From UBA685 sp002299005 (GTDB taxonomy: Bacteria > Pseudomonadota > Alphaproteobacteria > Puniceispirillales > Puniceispirillaceae): DNA of 44,259 nt. Where the stretch lies: positions 1 through 44,259 of the forward strand of contig CAXAAH010000009.1 of the NCBI GenBank assembly GCA_963966775.1, written 5' to 3'. The notes under the pieces are model-generated. The model was not told the origin of the DNA and did not search any database. It saw nothing but the letters and a program-made list of their open reading frames with translations. The number at the start of each line of letters is the position of its first letter. The first letter of the stretch is position 1. Below, one piece after another: positions 38,401 through 43,999 of the stretch. A program made the translations under genes and the position numbers.

Positions 38401-41400
38401 CCCTGAACTTATCCTGACAGGCGAGATTAATAATCGCGGCGGGTCTGTGACTGTCAATAACCTGCATGGCTCTATCTTTAATGAGGCCTCGATTAACGCG
38501 TCTTCTATCTCATTGACCTCTGGCGGTGCGTTCTTTGTGAATGATAAGACGCCGGGGATTTACAATATTGGCGCGCATCCTGAATCAGATGGCGGCTTTG
38601 GGCAGACAGCCGCAAGCAGGCTAGATGGTGTTGGCAATTCAACAGATAATGATGTCGGCGGTTGTACTGGTAACGCTGTGCATCTTGATGTGAATAATAA
38701 TGTCAGCTGTAACGAGGCAACCGCGACACAGGCATCTGAGGATTCCTATTCAATCGCGGGTGATGAAGTCTATATTATGGCGAACACCATCAATGTGAAT
38801 GGCCTTATCCAATCAGGTATCGCGAATAAGACGCTGACGATTAATGATAATCACACTGAATTCGAGACGAATGATGGCACAAGCACTTATGGCATTGTGA
38901 TTGATAATATCACCATGACAGGCTCAGGGGCGAACCGTGAGGGTGTGGATGGTGTCTTTGCGCGCTATAATGCGGGCGATGATGTTATCGAAGTCTCTGG
39001 TCTTGAAGCCAAGGGCGGTGAGGTCACTTTGGTCGGTAAGGTTATCTCAACTGGCAAGGGCCAGATTAATGTCCTAGATGGCTATGGCACCTTTACCATC
39101 AATAATAATTCAACCAAGAAAATCAGCCTTGCTGGCATCACAAATCGTGAAGTTGAAGGCAAGGTGACCATTATTGATAATAGCTATGATGATGGCTCTG
39201 ATGGGGCGATGCCGCGGATTACGCAATATACGCGCATTGGCGATGTGATTAAGGTTGTCGATAATAACGGCTCATCTTTATCAAAGCCAACTGTGGATGT
39301 ATCAGGTTTGAATAATGCCACTGGCCGTTCAAGCACTTATGATCCGCGCGATGGTATGCGCTATTATTACATTCAAGGCGAAGATGTCACCTTGAACAGG
39401 CAATATCGCACCTATCGCAAAAAAGAGACGACAGGTATTATCACTTGGTCTGATACCGCTGATTTCCGTCCGCCATCAACTGATTTCACAGGCGTGACAA
39501 TCCCTGTCACAGAATTGCCGTCGGCTGATTTTGCGACAAGAGAGCCTTCTGTCACAGAGGATTATCGTTTCCGTCTGCGCGATACGACCGAACAGACCTA
39601 TTCGAACACTTATGAAGAGCCTGGCTCTATGAGCTGTTGGGATATTCTTATCTATAAGAAATGTACATGGTATGTGCTGACAGATACGACGCATGAAGGC
39701 AGCTTGTATTATATGCAAGATGTGCGCGCTGATCGCCAGATTGATATTCAATTTATCGGCGCTGACCAAGGCTCTATCACCGTTAACTCTGCGGGTAGCA
39801 TTGAGGTGGCTTCGGTTGATGCGGCGGGCTCTACGATGAGCCTGACATCTACGGCGGGTGATATCCTTAGCAGCGCGTCTACCAATAGCCTGTCAGTTGA
39901 TAACATCACCTTTGATGCATCAGGGTCTGTTGGCACCTCGGCTAATCCGTTTGTGTTGGTACAGGATAATAATTCATCCATTAACATCGATGCGGGCAAT
40001 GGCGTCTATATGCAAACAGCCACTGGCAATCTGCAGATTGATAGGCTGGTAAACACAGATGGCAATATCGATTTGTCTGCGGGCCAAGATTTGATCCTGA
40101 CAACCACAAGCAACGCGCTGGTGGGTGATAATATCTCGTTAAGGGCTGAGTTTGGTGAGATACGTGATGTCAGCGGCAATGCCTTGCGCTTTGATTTGCT
40201 TGATAGCGCGGATAATGGGTCTGTGTCTGTCTATTCACGCGTCGGCGATATTGCGATGGTCGAGACGCAAGGTGATATGCGCGTCGGCGTGATTGATATT
40301 GCGGGCAATTTGAATCTAACCGTTGATAATGGCAGCTTGCTTGATGGTAACGCAGAGCAGATTGATGATACGCAAACACAATCAGCCTTGCTTGCCCTAT
40401 GGACTGCGCTGGCGCTGACAGGCTCTGAGGCAGAGACCAAAAAGGCCGACCAGCAATCATCTTATGAAGATACGATGACACAGCTTTATGTCGATTATTG
40501 GAACCTGCGTAATGTCACAGATGATGATGGCACTTATGTGGCTGATGCGTATGATCCGAACTTTAGCTATGTGGCTGATGCGGATGAAGAGGCGATGCTT
40601 GATAATGATGCGGCGCGTATCACCGCCTATGAGAATGATCAGCAAGCACGCTATCAGCTAGGTCATGAGAAGTTTGGCTCTGCAAGCTATAGTGATAATT
40701 TCACCTATGCCGCGACAAGCACGGAGATTGCGGAATTCTCAGCGGGCTATGAGTGGGACCAAGATTATCTTGATGCGCCATTGCCAAGCGAGGCCTTTAA
40801 AGAGACCACAGATACAACCGCCTTTATTGAAACAGCGAATATCACAGCTGATAATATCACGCTGACCGTTAGCACAGGGAATATCGGCACCTTCACAGAT
40901 GTTGATAATTTCACCATCCAAGATATCTCTGATGGCAATTTGGATAATGCGTCAAAGATCAAATTGGCGGCGGCTGAATCAGATGATGTGGAGCATGATG
41001 AGACAACCGATATTGTCTATCTAACACAGCGCGAAGATCTGGATATTGAGACGATTGCCGATGGCTCAGTTGTCACGATTAACGCCCCGCAAGGCTATGC
41101 CTTCTTGGGTGGTGAAAGCGATTTGAACATTGATACGCTGAACGCGGCGGGCGAAGTGCGCTTGAAGGTGAATGGCGATATTCTGAATATACGCTCTGAT
41201 AATAATACGGTGCTAACCGCCACAGACGCGGTGCTTGAATCAGCCCAAGGCCAAATTGGTGCCTCTGATAGTGTCTTCCGTATGGAGCTTGGTGCGGCCA
41301 ATAAGCTAACGGCGAGAGCCGCCAATGGTATCTGGCTTGAAGAGGCAACAGATGACATTAATGTGAGCCAGATTTACTCGCCAACGATTATCAATTTGAC

Positions 41401-43195
41401 CTCGCCTGATCAGATTTTGGATGCCCAAGAAGATTCTATCATGGATATTAAGGGCGATAATGTGACCTTAACGGCGAATGGGTCAATCGGTCTGCGCCCT
41501 GCGGATGGTGACAGTATTTCGGTCTCAAAGGGCAAGGCGCTTGATGTGGCATCTGTGAATTATGATAATTCGAGCTTTGTTGTGACATCTGCCACAGATG
41601 GTGCGTGGCTCTATGGGCCGCTTGGCCAGTCATTGCGCATGACAGGGGCAACGCTTGAAGGGCCGCTTGATGTGGCGGTTGGATCTAACCTGCGCGCAAC
41701 GGGCAGCTTTAACACAGGCGCTGGTAATGACAATGTGACCTTCCGTTCTTATGAGAGCCTGACACTTGAAGGTGTGGGCGGTATCGATACTAATGGCTCG
41801 TTATTGCGGATGATTGCGGGTTCTAACTTGACGGTGATGGGCGATGTCTCAACAGGCGGCGGCGAGATCAGAACGACATCTGCGGATAATACAACCTTTG
41901 CGGCTGATGCGAATATCACAACATCTGGCGGTAATATCTTTATCGATGCAGATGGTCTGCTTAATCAAAATGTGACATTCGAAGATGGCGCGTTGGTCAA
42001 TCTTGGTACAGGTGCTTTGCGCATTGAGGCCTCTGATGTGGTCAAGCTGACAGGTATTGTGACGAGCAGTGATGCCGCTTGCGGGGAGGGCACGCAAGGT
42101 TGTGCGGTCACCGTGCTTGCCAACAGCATTAATGATGGCGGTAATAGCCGTGATGATATCGAGCTAAATGGCAATGGTGATATCCGCTTGAACGCGCATA
42201 AATATGCGAATTTGAACAAGATTGATTATAATGGCACGGCGCCTTTGCAAATCGAAGTGCAGGGCAAAAATCAAGGCGCACGTATCGCTGGCTCAATGCT
42301 TGGTATTGATGCTGAGGCTGGTATTAATGTGTCGAAATTCTTGGCCAATAGCGGTGCGATTAGCGCGCCTTTGACGAATAGCCTGACCATCAATGAAGGC
42401 CGCTTGCGTGATGATCTCTATCTGTCTATTGGCGATTTTGATGCGCGTATTGGTCGCTTGCTCGATAACTCGCTTGATGCCAATGAATGGCTTCTATCTA
42501 GCTTGGATGATGGCTTCTTTAATGATGGCGCTTTGCAATCAGGTATTCGTGCAGAAGATTATCGCTGTACAGGTGCCCCGTCGTTTATTGGTGATGGCAA
42601 TGCGGTGCTGGATGTGACCTTCAGCTATGATAATCCAACGGTGAATTGTTCTGGCGTGTTGGCCTTCTATCGCTTGCCTTATGTCTTGCAGGTGCCGGTT
42701 CAATCTGTTGAGCAGAAATTGAACAACATGATTGAGACAATGCGCGTCACAAACAGCGTCAGAGTGAACCCGGTTGAATCAGGTAATCTTGAACAGGCAA
42801 TTATCTCAACCGATAGGCAGTTCACATTGGCAAGTGATGGTGTTGAGCCACAACAGCGTATCTCAGATGATGCGGTTAATTTGGGGATGACGAACCCGGC
42901 GATTGCTGAGGAATTTGCCAATGTCTTTGGCGTGCGTGAAAGTGCGGCGGTTGGTGTGGTACAGGTTGATATGGACCAGATTATTCAAATCGGTCTGCCA
43001 TTCGCACCAGATGCGCTAGATACACAAGAAGCGCTTGAAGAAGAGGAAGAAGAGACCGAAGAGCCGATTGAAGAGGCGACCTCTGATGAGGCGGATATCC
43101 CGCTGGCGAATAATAATCTGGGTAATAATCTGGGCAACAATATAGGCGTTAATGATAATGCGCCTATCGGGCCTCTATCATTATTGCTGAATTAA
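23486..43195 (+). CDS. Giant two-partner secretion exoprotein (TpsA, LktA-like filamentous adhesin), 6569 residues
   Basis: One unbroken frame of 19.7 kb. A signal peptide (1-32, ending AIA-Q) is followed by a TPS secretion domain (about 34-260) containing FLNPHGVMVGAQGVMNVGS, the counterpart of the NPNG motif (N124-G127). A haemagglutinin-like beta-helix with VLIDPDDIIIS follows. From about residue 980 to 4370 there are at least 26 modules of the form A-x-IGDN-A-x-V...VxVxA...(Gly-rich GVGxS)...T, resembling Fusobacterium LktA-type adhesins. Two non-repeat, probably helical inserts lie at about 4685-4850 and 5617-5775. A second haemagglutinin-like region precedes the C-terminus, which ends in an acidic run and NNLG repeats. 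By eye there are only twelve cysteines, in six close pairs. TpsB upstream should secrete it; the role is probably a surface filament for adhesion or aggregation. Ligand and processing are unknown. No toxin or protease domain was recognised. Confidence 0.92.
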   Translation: MFRAFRQSFGFKVATYLTGMLQFAFPPYAIAQSAGPQIVLDGRTDTSLNINQNVTDVYTGTVLGNTGFNSFSIFNVYEGNEVNLYLPDGATALMNMVHDQQTVIDGYLNAYKDGAIGGDVFFLNPHGVMVGAQGVMNVGSATLVAPTQDFMNNMFGANGMISAPQVTRVLDNDIPLSSHGLITVRGAVNATGGAALSASDISVTGTVETGRAAVVSIQNLVNMNEGGLGGAVIDLSSVEAGISLVADDDVDIAGRLGADGAEGIDAGTIDVRAGDDITLSAGADLSADGQGLNSDGGTVITFADDAALLGRGARLSADGGTSGDGGFVEFSAIRLVELAGGQLSAAAQDGTDGAVLIDPDDIIISADLLRDASANGGTGDADNNTSWNAGALTLQASNSIVISDNITISSRRVTSASSASAHRNDSSVADSGAIILQSDNITLGQGALITSKATGSFDAGNITLDGRIVIANDGAEIDASNSGSGDAGAVLIDVDDRDNASITLDGAVIRGGNITLDADARFDPAGVYDNPTAVANAEIILENSAELIASDNISLTADAFQNKHAYSGGVLVQFDARTAASAIDLRGATLTASDDVTIASASTIQTDMSPTGWSSLASLLPLNVSVAVTYSTSDVLIDGASNITASGDLSVNAEAITQSTILSQSNSAGAALVAAVSATENRATVNVADNASLSGSDGVSLKTKGKTQVTAIADASAGSIANLSGAIAIGVGIVRDNTSTIISDDASITSSAGDIEVLADSQSQTVFAARAANDDNFTATVQEKFDAGIDDTAALNQSFLGFNLASFLKSEVADQITTVTSQMDATNDGSGGIQLSGALTFSDVQNDTETFVKGSGSNAPSLSAANGAIDIKARAVTQAQGFASGRTDNGSVGGSAGIAIQLIENTLISQVQGTDNANVNLTSDNLTVAALTQAYEDNVSDLNKYNIFVSSGVGNDGDNDEVGIAGAIAVQVSNVNDVTAEIGDNVTATIDDNVVVTASNNTEVKVKADGSKGAQAASDEFFAVLDNATPSEQVVKTNSVSGKLGIGASLAFAITENDVIARVDGGALFSGTDNLSVTADQISTTESEARSSGSGGVALVPVAAISVARNNALALIDSGASTLTLADKATIASTQNVKTSSVGNGAADTGGDASLQVAVGLSAGISVSFDNNSARLSRDLSVPGGLEIAALTSHDVQSGAQSSAQKIDPELIENADAEEEDADAENTADNATNNSTTDTVDGLLGTTNGQSGKAVNADAIKNKLNTNFANVSGGDTPVGGPESTGSNEGKSVAIAGAFGVTYAESDAVAEISSGVTVNGGSDNISVSSLKNTDMTSTGDASTGGSDVNVGGGVGLNIAKSNNAARIGDEAVITASDLSVVAGMRSQLAADNSTDATNVITASATAGSGTGEVAIAGSIALNVVLENNATARIGDNVSLTLADGDVVVEAVATNNYDASSTATVGKTNALFAGIDAALSGLQDITVWTSSVAKTFTNLTSSAVNQAYSEGELFADPSEGGGDDDSDSGDDEGGFGLGAGISINAVIEEKTKAVIEDNVTFDGTGRSDSLRVAATATTTTSTKAFAGAKPGAGNDPDAKTSLDAAVAVSVVIKDVDARLGSASTILTDGDVDVVSTANTVSQSTAKGEVSASSTAVGASVAVGVVLETNEAVLNSNLNLANNGALSVQADSNATDIVLADATAAGAALDKYSNKLGMEKSDLLGSTRASSSDGDTPASMSALNGDFTGGQGADFDTTGDKTSTPNGEGGESKQSGSINIAASVAANWADHSAKAFISDNLSITSAGDVLVEATNDANYRTRGSGMSVFADKSIGVGVGLLKTGQVTEAEIGENVGINAGTSDVNVRAISSENQGTDPDNASINFGGYASAEGIAGAGGGELGVAGSLALTFSYDRQLARIRKNSTISSAANVGVTSTATNKIVTRAWAMALASDATCDDPGNCGSSSGDKTAVGASIAVNIVIDNNTAEIGENVDISAATDNVSVIAKDLKPSNAEFLLDPSDNTTNTEDYIQANYTATLQNSSYYAEAIAGGAAQNGNAGSGSLAVTVSVGKTQALVGEGVQIGGDNFTVEAFNSSDARHLVGAVALADKKAIGASISGIYLREDVNAYVAYDSDSVATDNVTVDITGDMSVGATADQNALTIMAAGGVSSNELALAGAFGFNVLDSDVEARIRRNADITSSGGSVAVNATSLSDIQNFAIAVAGSGGSDSAGGSLALNLFLTDKKAIVGDNAASDNNIQISAANDIDVSVDTKQEIMNGVISAAVSTSSNAISGALSSNIVKGDSYALVQQGADLNTDSTVTSSTQAVSVTAVDNTTITDLTGTLAASSSTSIGVALGANVFWKDVQAGINSTVNADDNVIVSADTEQNLTATVVGIAGSSGGLAGAGSVSVGLVKSTTEATIGSAGVIDTDGSVSVHAGDDTDIFMLEPAASFSSGGTALAGAVGAAVFIGTTKARILDNAEVTANGNEAMQVEIDSTYTTSPLLDGIFGGGDNETRDALGDFNDNFTFDNIKDLFLTETRNTETRRGVSVSAVSDQDVISIAASGAVSSDSAIAISLSAGVGVHTTEASIGDGVVINDDISSANAAQDVVVRAISDTYWVDLSAALGVGTGSAGVGIGADVVVQVKNTDAFISQNAVVKANQNVAVEAAARDKIINSAATIGVGSTAGVAGTASVAVIINDTQARIDGDVRAEDNVSVDADGTSELIQIAGAVGGGGTAGIGASFGIAVVKGETRAIIGNTAQVDGKGTTSVTADSTENSVAAVLAGGIGGTVGVSVAAGIKVHDSTTKAQILGGVNQRFDDASYSAQDVAVRATNAVTTIDVIGGIGGGGTVGVGVSLNALVVHNKAQASIEGAVRAERDIAVEATSAKSTKNFTLAGAAGGTVSVAGNVAVLMVGAQADEETDKQMTGSGDSNLADDADSRNNSLIVSDIISDNASDGDYSRTGTGFSEVASTIDSKQADTNIGTKFNNYDNTTSLNQTKAFITSSATVEAGRDLTVEAEDTTETIFTAGAIGGAGIVGVGVTVGVVLVNNTAQAYIGDGASVNATRRTLVRARTSEDVNSGALSAGGAGITSVQGVVMAQVTNSTTHAFIGDNASVNQQDNSSTTQEVAVLAESDTSLLSVSGSGGGALVGVGITGDAVVLDKETKAYIGDNARVSSGGDITVDADAETDIIQVALSINGGLVGVTGSAGVVVAKNETAALIGSDAVIYATDSVRLEARDDTEIDAVVIAGSGGAVGVSGAFGTYIFKSQTQAAVDDGASITALADGDGLDAANGVIDNSSTSITSKQTRDQDGNEKTDNFTVVDAQFGTDTNKGLSIAAVTNEDMNFAPVGLGFGAVGVAGVVATTVANSITRAKVGDNVIINNDLTGASADQDVRLLAKSNTQLNNISSGISAGGVAVSLDIDTQVFTKTVEAVVGDNVTMKATQNIAVEADSTDRIYQTMISVAAGANAVGGIVGVSVIGDNVRAEIGDDATLRAGDNLTVQSDQEMHLVQSAGNIAVGFGGAGIGTSLGVLVAKSSNTAKIGDNADIAVRDALLVTANTDTNLNQNIIGFSGDPSLAISGALGINILKTSTVAEIGDGASINQVASYNDVSTQSISVIANDNVTTQAAGGAAAFAGGAGAGIGAVATVTRNTVAARIGTDLVASAQGDVRIRADSTKDVSNQGIAAAGGLGLGAAGSLALTLIGGEMSDNASQNLSNDNGDMVSEAAADAGEDRGNYDNDSAKTNTAAYTEADDNETLSLVAAQTGGIDDDINGDGADSTLAEIGANAQITANGALAVEAEETLKLSQISGGAAVGAVGVGGFIAVADYAGSVQARIGANAVIDNITDLTVSAVLDSGANKTISLPDGSTISVAGVNSTVIGASVGLVGLTASIAQVNLTENATAQIGDNVTINAGADNGSVSITSTRDVDAEVNVAAVAAGIAAAGVSYAAINAGGNSRALIGNDVRFGSSTNRFGATTIRARNTSTQKARAVSAGLGYYGAVVGAVVKLDDSGDTKAVLGNNVVINSNGLLTIASDDRARNDSEAVGVAVSGGVGLSIISSKVDVDRDAYTEIGDNVTLRGNGLAISSSIGELGQNMAESDVTGAGGGLLAGVTGSESIITNDADTKITIGQNSQLYASQASGGEEVSAADSSLSATNYANASNDSNAIAIGAVAIGAHVTRTTQTGGALIQTGNGGAVDVLGNISYEALSDRDTRSVSIAGAGGLGAVTAGEGAISHSSDAQIIFDNGTGSGNGIALDVTDNLTLTARNQDSYDGSLDAGAVAVAGATGAKLRNDGTANTAIDFGNFATITAHNMTATSENNLAKTGLDENFRFDGGGGISVTVGDSRTTQAQTNRLDIGDNSSVDLTGTGTNQGTLTLNALTDVTASDEMVLNTGALVGVPVSDTAITATASNDVVVGTGSSLTTMRGDIVISAKLVSDVEADAKTSVWGLAGIGATGKSSASLTSSNNIDFAADSTLTGNGALSVTTNGTLDRMDVVAKTNIYNNTLIAGIFDEKADAHLSHDTHIHIREGARLRSATDLTIKASDGVRNASGKGEKTWLQYVGIAVVPLNGKFGNTTGASSKEITLDGTVETGVFATQYLTFGRDFGTFIQDPDNASGVARRSIGKFGSQWLYTDNNTIASLSLDNLTDDAGLSAKSHDHLGFEFEADQSFSNDIDDQIDNLTAAKAATYDSAQTTRLQTRIAALDNQTTFYNAQNDGACQTAQCEINTVQDNITSLTVLIDDNTTTPADRTVYEGQRTQLQGVLATMQADNYTFEPPEDYSIVLADIASEKADLQAQIAALGDQGDPTLATQIDAEIGFLEAMRAQMNTGQVDIIKVNDIYAAAGNVILEADTVQGASTGAITSRNEVSVTIRNDSNSPLKIGEIEIPNAPAGRILFNSQLVENSADINRYNKDKSATLDFGMTSSSAGLVSSVDISSRYDPDVTSYNPSGVDIRAPELILTGEINNRGGSVTVNNLHGSIFNEASINASSISLTSGGAFFVNDKTPGIYNIGAHPESDGGFGQTAASRLDGVGNSTDNDVGGCTGNAVHLDVNNNVSCNEATATQASEDSYSIAGDEVYIMANTINVNGLIQSGIANKTLTINDNHTEFETNDGTSTYGIVIDNITMTGSGANREGVDGVFARYNAGDDVIEVSGLEAKGGEVTLVGKVISTGKGQINVLDGYGTFTINNNSTKKISLAGITNREVEGKVTIIDNSYDDGSDGAMPRITQYTRIGDVIKVVDNNGSSLSKPTVDVSGLNNATGRSSTYDPRDGMRYYYIQGEDVTLNRQYRTYRKKETTGIITWSDTADFRPPSTDFTGVTIPVTELPSADFATREPSVTEDYRFRLRDTTEQTYSNTYEEPGSMSCWDILIYKKCTWYVLTDTTHEGSLYYMQDVRADRQIDIQFIGADQGSITVNSAGSIEVASVDAAGSTMSLTSTAGDILSSASTNSLSVDNITFDASGSVGTSANPFVLVQDNNSSINIDAGNGVYMQTATGNLQIDRLVNTDGNIDLSAGQDLILTTTSNALVGDNISLRAEFGEIRDVSGNALRFDLLDSADNGSVSVYSRVGDIAMVETQGDMRVGVIDIAGNLNLTVDNGSLLDGNAEQIDDTQTQSALLALWTALALTGSEAETKKADQQSSYEDTMTQLYVDYWNLRNVTDDDGTYVADAYDPNFSYVADADEEAMLDNDAARITAYENDQQARYQLGHEKFGSASYSDNFTYAATSTEIAEFSAGYEWDQDYLDAPLPSEAFKETTDTTAFIETANITADNITLTVSTGNIGTFTDVDNFTIQDISDGNLDNASKIKLAAAESDDVEHDETTDIVYLTQREDLDIETIADGSVVTINAPQGYAFLGGESDLNIDTLNAAGEVRLKVNGDILNIRSDNNTVLTATDAVLESAQGQIGASDSVFRMELGAANKLTARAANGIWLEEATDDINVSQIYSPTIINLTSPDQILDAQEDSIMDIKGDNVTLTANGSIGLRPADGDSISVSKGKALDVASVNYDNSSFVVTSATDGAWLYGPLGQSLRMTGATLEGPLDVAVGSNLRATGSFNTGAGNDNVTFRSYESLTLEGVGGIDTNGSLLRMIAGSNLTVMGDVSTGGGEIRTTSADNTTFAADANITTSGGNIFIDADGLLNQNVTFEDGALVNLGTGALRIEASDVVKLTGIVTSSDAACGEGTQGCAVTVLANSINDGGNSRDDIELNGNGDIRLNAHKYANLNKIDYNGTAPLQIEVQGKNQGARIAGSMLGIDAEAGINVSKFLANSGAISAPLTNSLTINEGRLRDDLYLSIGDFDARIGRLLDNSLDANEWLLSSLDDGFFNDGALQSGIRAEDYRCTGAPSFIGDGNAVLDVTFSYDNPTVNCSGVLAFYRLPYVLQVPVQSVEQKLNNMIETMRVTNSVRVNPVESGNLEQAIISTDRQFTLASDGVEPQQRISDDAVNLGMTNPAIAEEFANVFGVRESAAVGVVQVDMDQIIQIGLPFAPDALDTQEALEEEEEETEEPIEEATSDEADIPLANNNLGNNLGNNIGVNDNAPIGPLSLLLN
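26410..36620 (+). repeat. Array of ~55-residue IGDN-type modules in the giant exoprotein
   Basis: At least 26 copies of an A-x-[IV]-G-[DEN]-[NGD]-x motif are spread over this interval. In the dense part (about 32650-35910) neighbouring copies are mostly 155-190 bases apart (about 52-63 residues), with some gaps of about two or three units. Each module alternates a polar strand pair after IGDN with a Gly/Ala/Val-rich stretch. Copies are diverged at the DNA level, so the array is old or under selection, not freshly amplified. Confidence 0.85.
37540..38040 (+). other. Helical, coiled-coil-like insert within the giant exoprotein
   Basis: The beta-helix pattern breaks here for about 165 residues. 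The segment is rich in Gln, Ala, Asp, Leu and Thr with heptad-like blocks (IDDQIDNLTAAKAAT, RLQTRIAALDNQT, EKADLQAQIAALGD) and includes a close Cys pair (CQTAQC). It may form a protruding helical hairpin or coiled coil between two filament parts. Confidence 0.65.
40334..40815 (+). other. Tyr/Asp-rich non-repeat insert within the giant exoprotein
   Basis: About 160 residues interrupt the second beta-helix region. The segment is predicted helical and aromatic-rich (QLYVDYWNLRNV, ITAYENDQQARYQLGHEKFG). It contains a twofold motif: DPNFSYVADADEEAML, then SDNFTYAATSTEIAEF about 45 residues later. It probably forms a side domain on the filament. Confidence 0.6.
43105..43146 (+). repeat. 12-bp tandem repeat encoding NNLG near the exoprotein C-terminus
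   Basis: AATAATCTGGGT, AATAATCTGGGC and AACAATATAGGC encode NNLG, NNLG and NNIG just after a Glu-rich run. The repeat lies about 20 codons before the stop. Confidence 0.75.
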
Positions 43196-43204
43196 TCTGC
43201 TGGC

Positions 43205-43870
43205 CTAAAGCGCGATACCGCGTAGCTTTTCGGTGAGTGACTTAATCATCTGATTGGCTTGTGCCATATGCGGGTTTACGTCGGCGGCTTGCTCATAGGC
43301 GCGCAGGGCTTGTTCAAAATTACCAGCTGACATTTCAATCAGGCCAAGACCAGCAAGCGCGCCAAAATGGCGGGGCTCAAGATTGAGGGTCTGTGCGATA
43401 TCAAAGCGTGAATCTGCCAGACGCCCTTGAATATAATAAAGCGTCGCCCGCTTGTTCCATGCTTCGGCAAATGAGGGGTCTTGGTCGATAATGTCTGAAA
43501 ATATCCCCTCAGCGTGGAAATAATCGCCTTGGTTCATCATACTGACACCACGGAACAGGCGCCTTGTCAGGCTTTCTTCTGTTGGGTGGGTTGACCATCT
43601 TGACCAAATCTCAGCCGTGATACGTTGCACATCGCCCGCATCATCCACCTCTTTTAGGGAGATGAATAGCTCATCAAGCACAACATCATTATGTGCCATA
43701 TCAATTGGCGCATCGCCCATAGGGTCTATTAGCTCAGAGGTGATATCACCCGATTGCGCATAGGCCGTGCCGATGATATCGGTGCCAACAAGACCGGGGC
43801 TAATAAGGCCGGTTGCAATCGTCGTCGTAAGGCATAATGCCAGCATGAAAGAGGGTCGTTTTTTTATCAT
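43205..43870 (-). CDS. Periplasmic TPR-repeat protein
   Basis: A 221-residue protein with an N-terminal signal peptide (about 1-39, ending AYA-Q). After a short linker, three or so tetratricopeptide repeats follow (about residues 95-215: FSDIIDQDPSFAEAWNKRATLYYIQG, then FDIAQTLNLEPRHFGALAGLGLIEMSAG, then FEQALRAYEQAADVNPHMAQA, given here as separate repeat units). Small exported TPR proteins of this layout are common in Alphaproteobacteria and have no defined activity; they act as protein-protein adaptors. It is convergent with the giant exoprotein gene, only nine bases from its stop, so shared function is not implied. No clear ribosome site precedes the ATG. Confidence 0.82.
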   Translation of the reverse strand: MIKKRPSFMLALCLTTTIATGLISPGLVGTDIIGTAYAQSGDITSELIDPMGDAPIDMAHNDVVLDELFISLKEVDDAGDVQRITAEIWSRWSTHPTEESLTRRLFRGVSMMNQGDYFHAEGIFSDIIDQDPSFAEAWNKRATLYYIQGRLADSRFDIAQTLNLEPRHFGALAGLGLIEMSAGNFEQALRAYEQAADVNPHMAQANQMIKSLTEKLRGIAL

Positions 43871-43999
43871 ACTTATTAAATAAGGCTGTTTTTACAAATG
43901 AAAAGCCCTATTTGCAAGAGCCGGTCTTGAAACTGCGTGCATCTAGTCACATCTTCTATGCTAGTATTGTCGGCTTATTCATCTATAGGAGAGAGTGTT

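Noticed and set aside
20580..42219. Many antisense frames of 60-220 codons opposite tpsB and tpsA.
   Set aside because: They follow the codon periodicity of the genes on the other strand, have no ribosome sites, and encode low-complexity Ala/Ser/Val/Pro or Arg/Ile-rich peptides with no family features.
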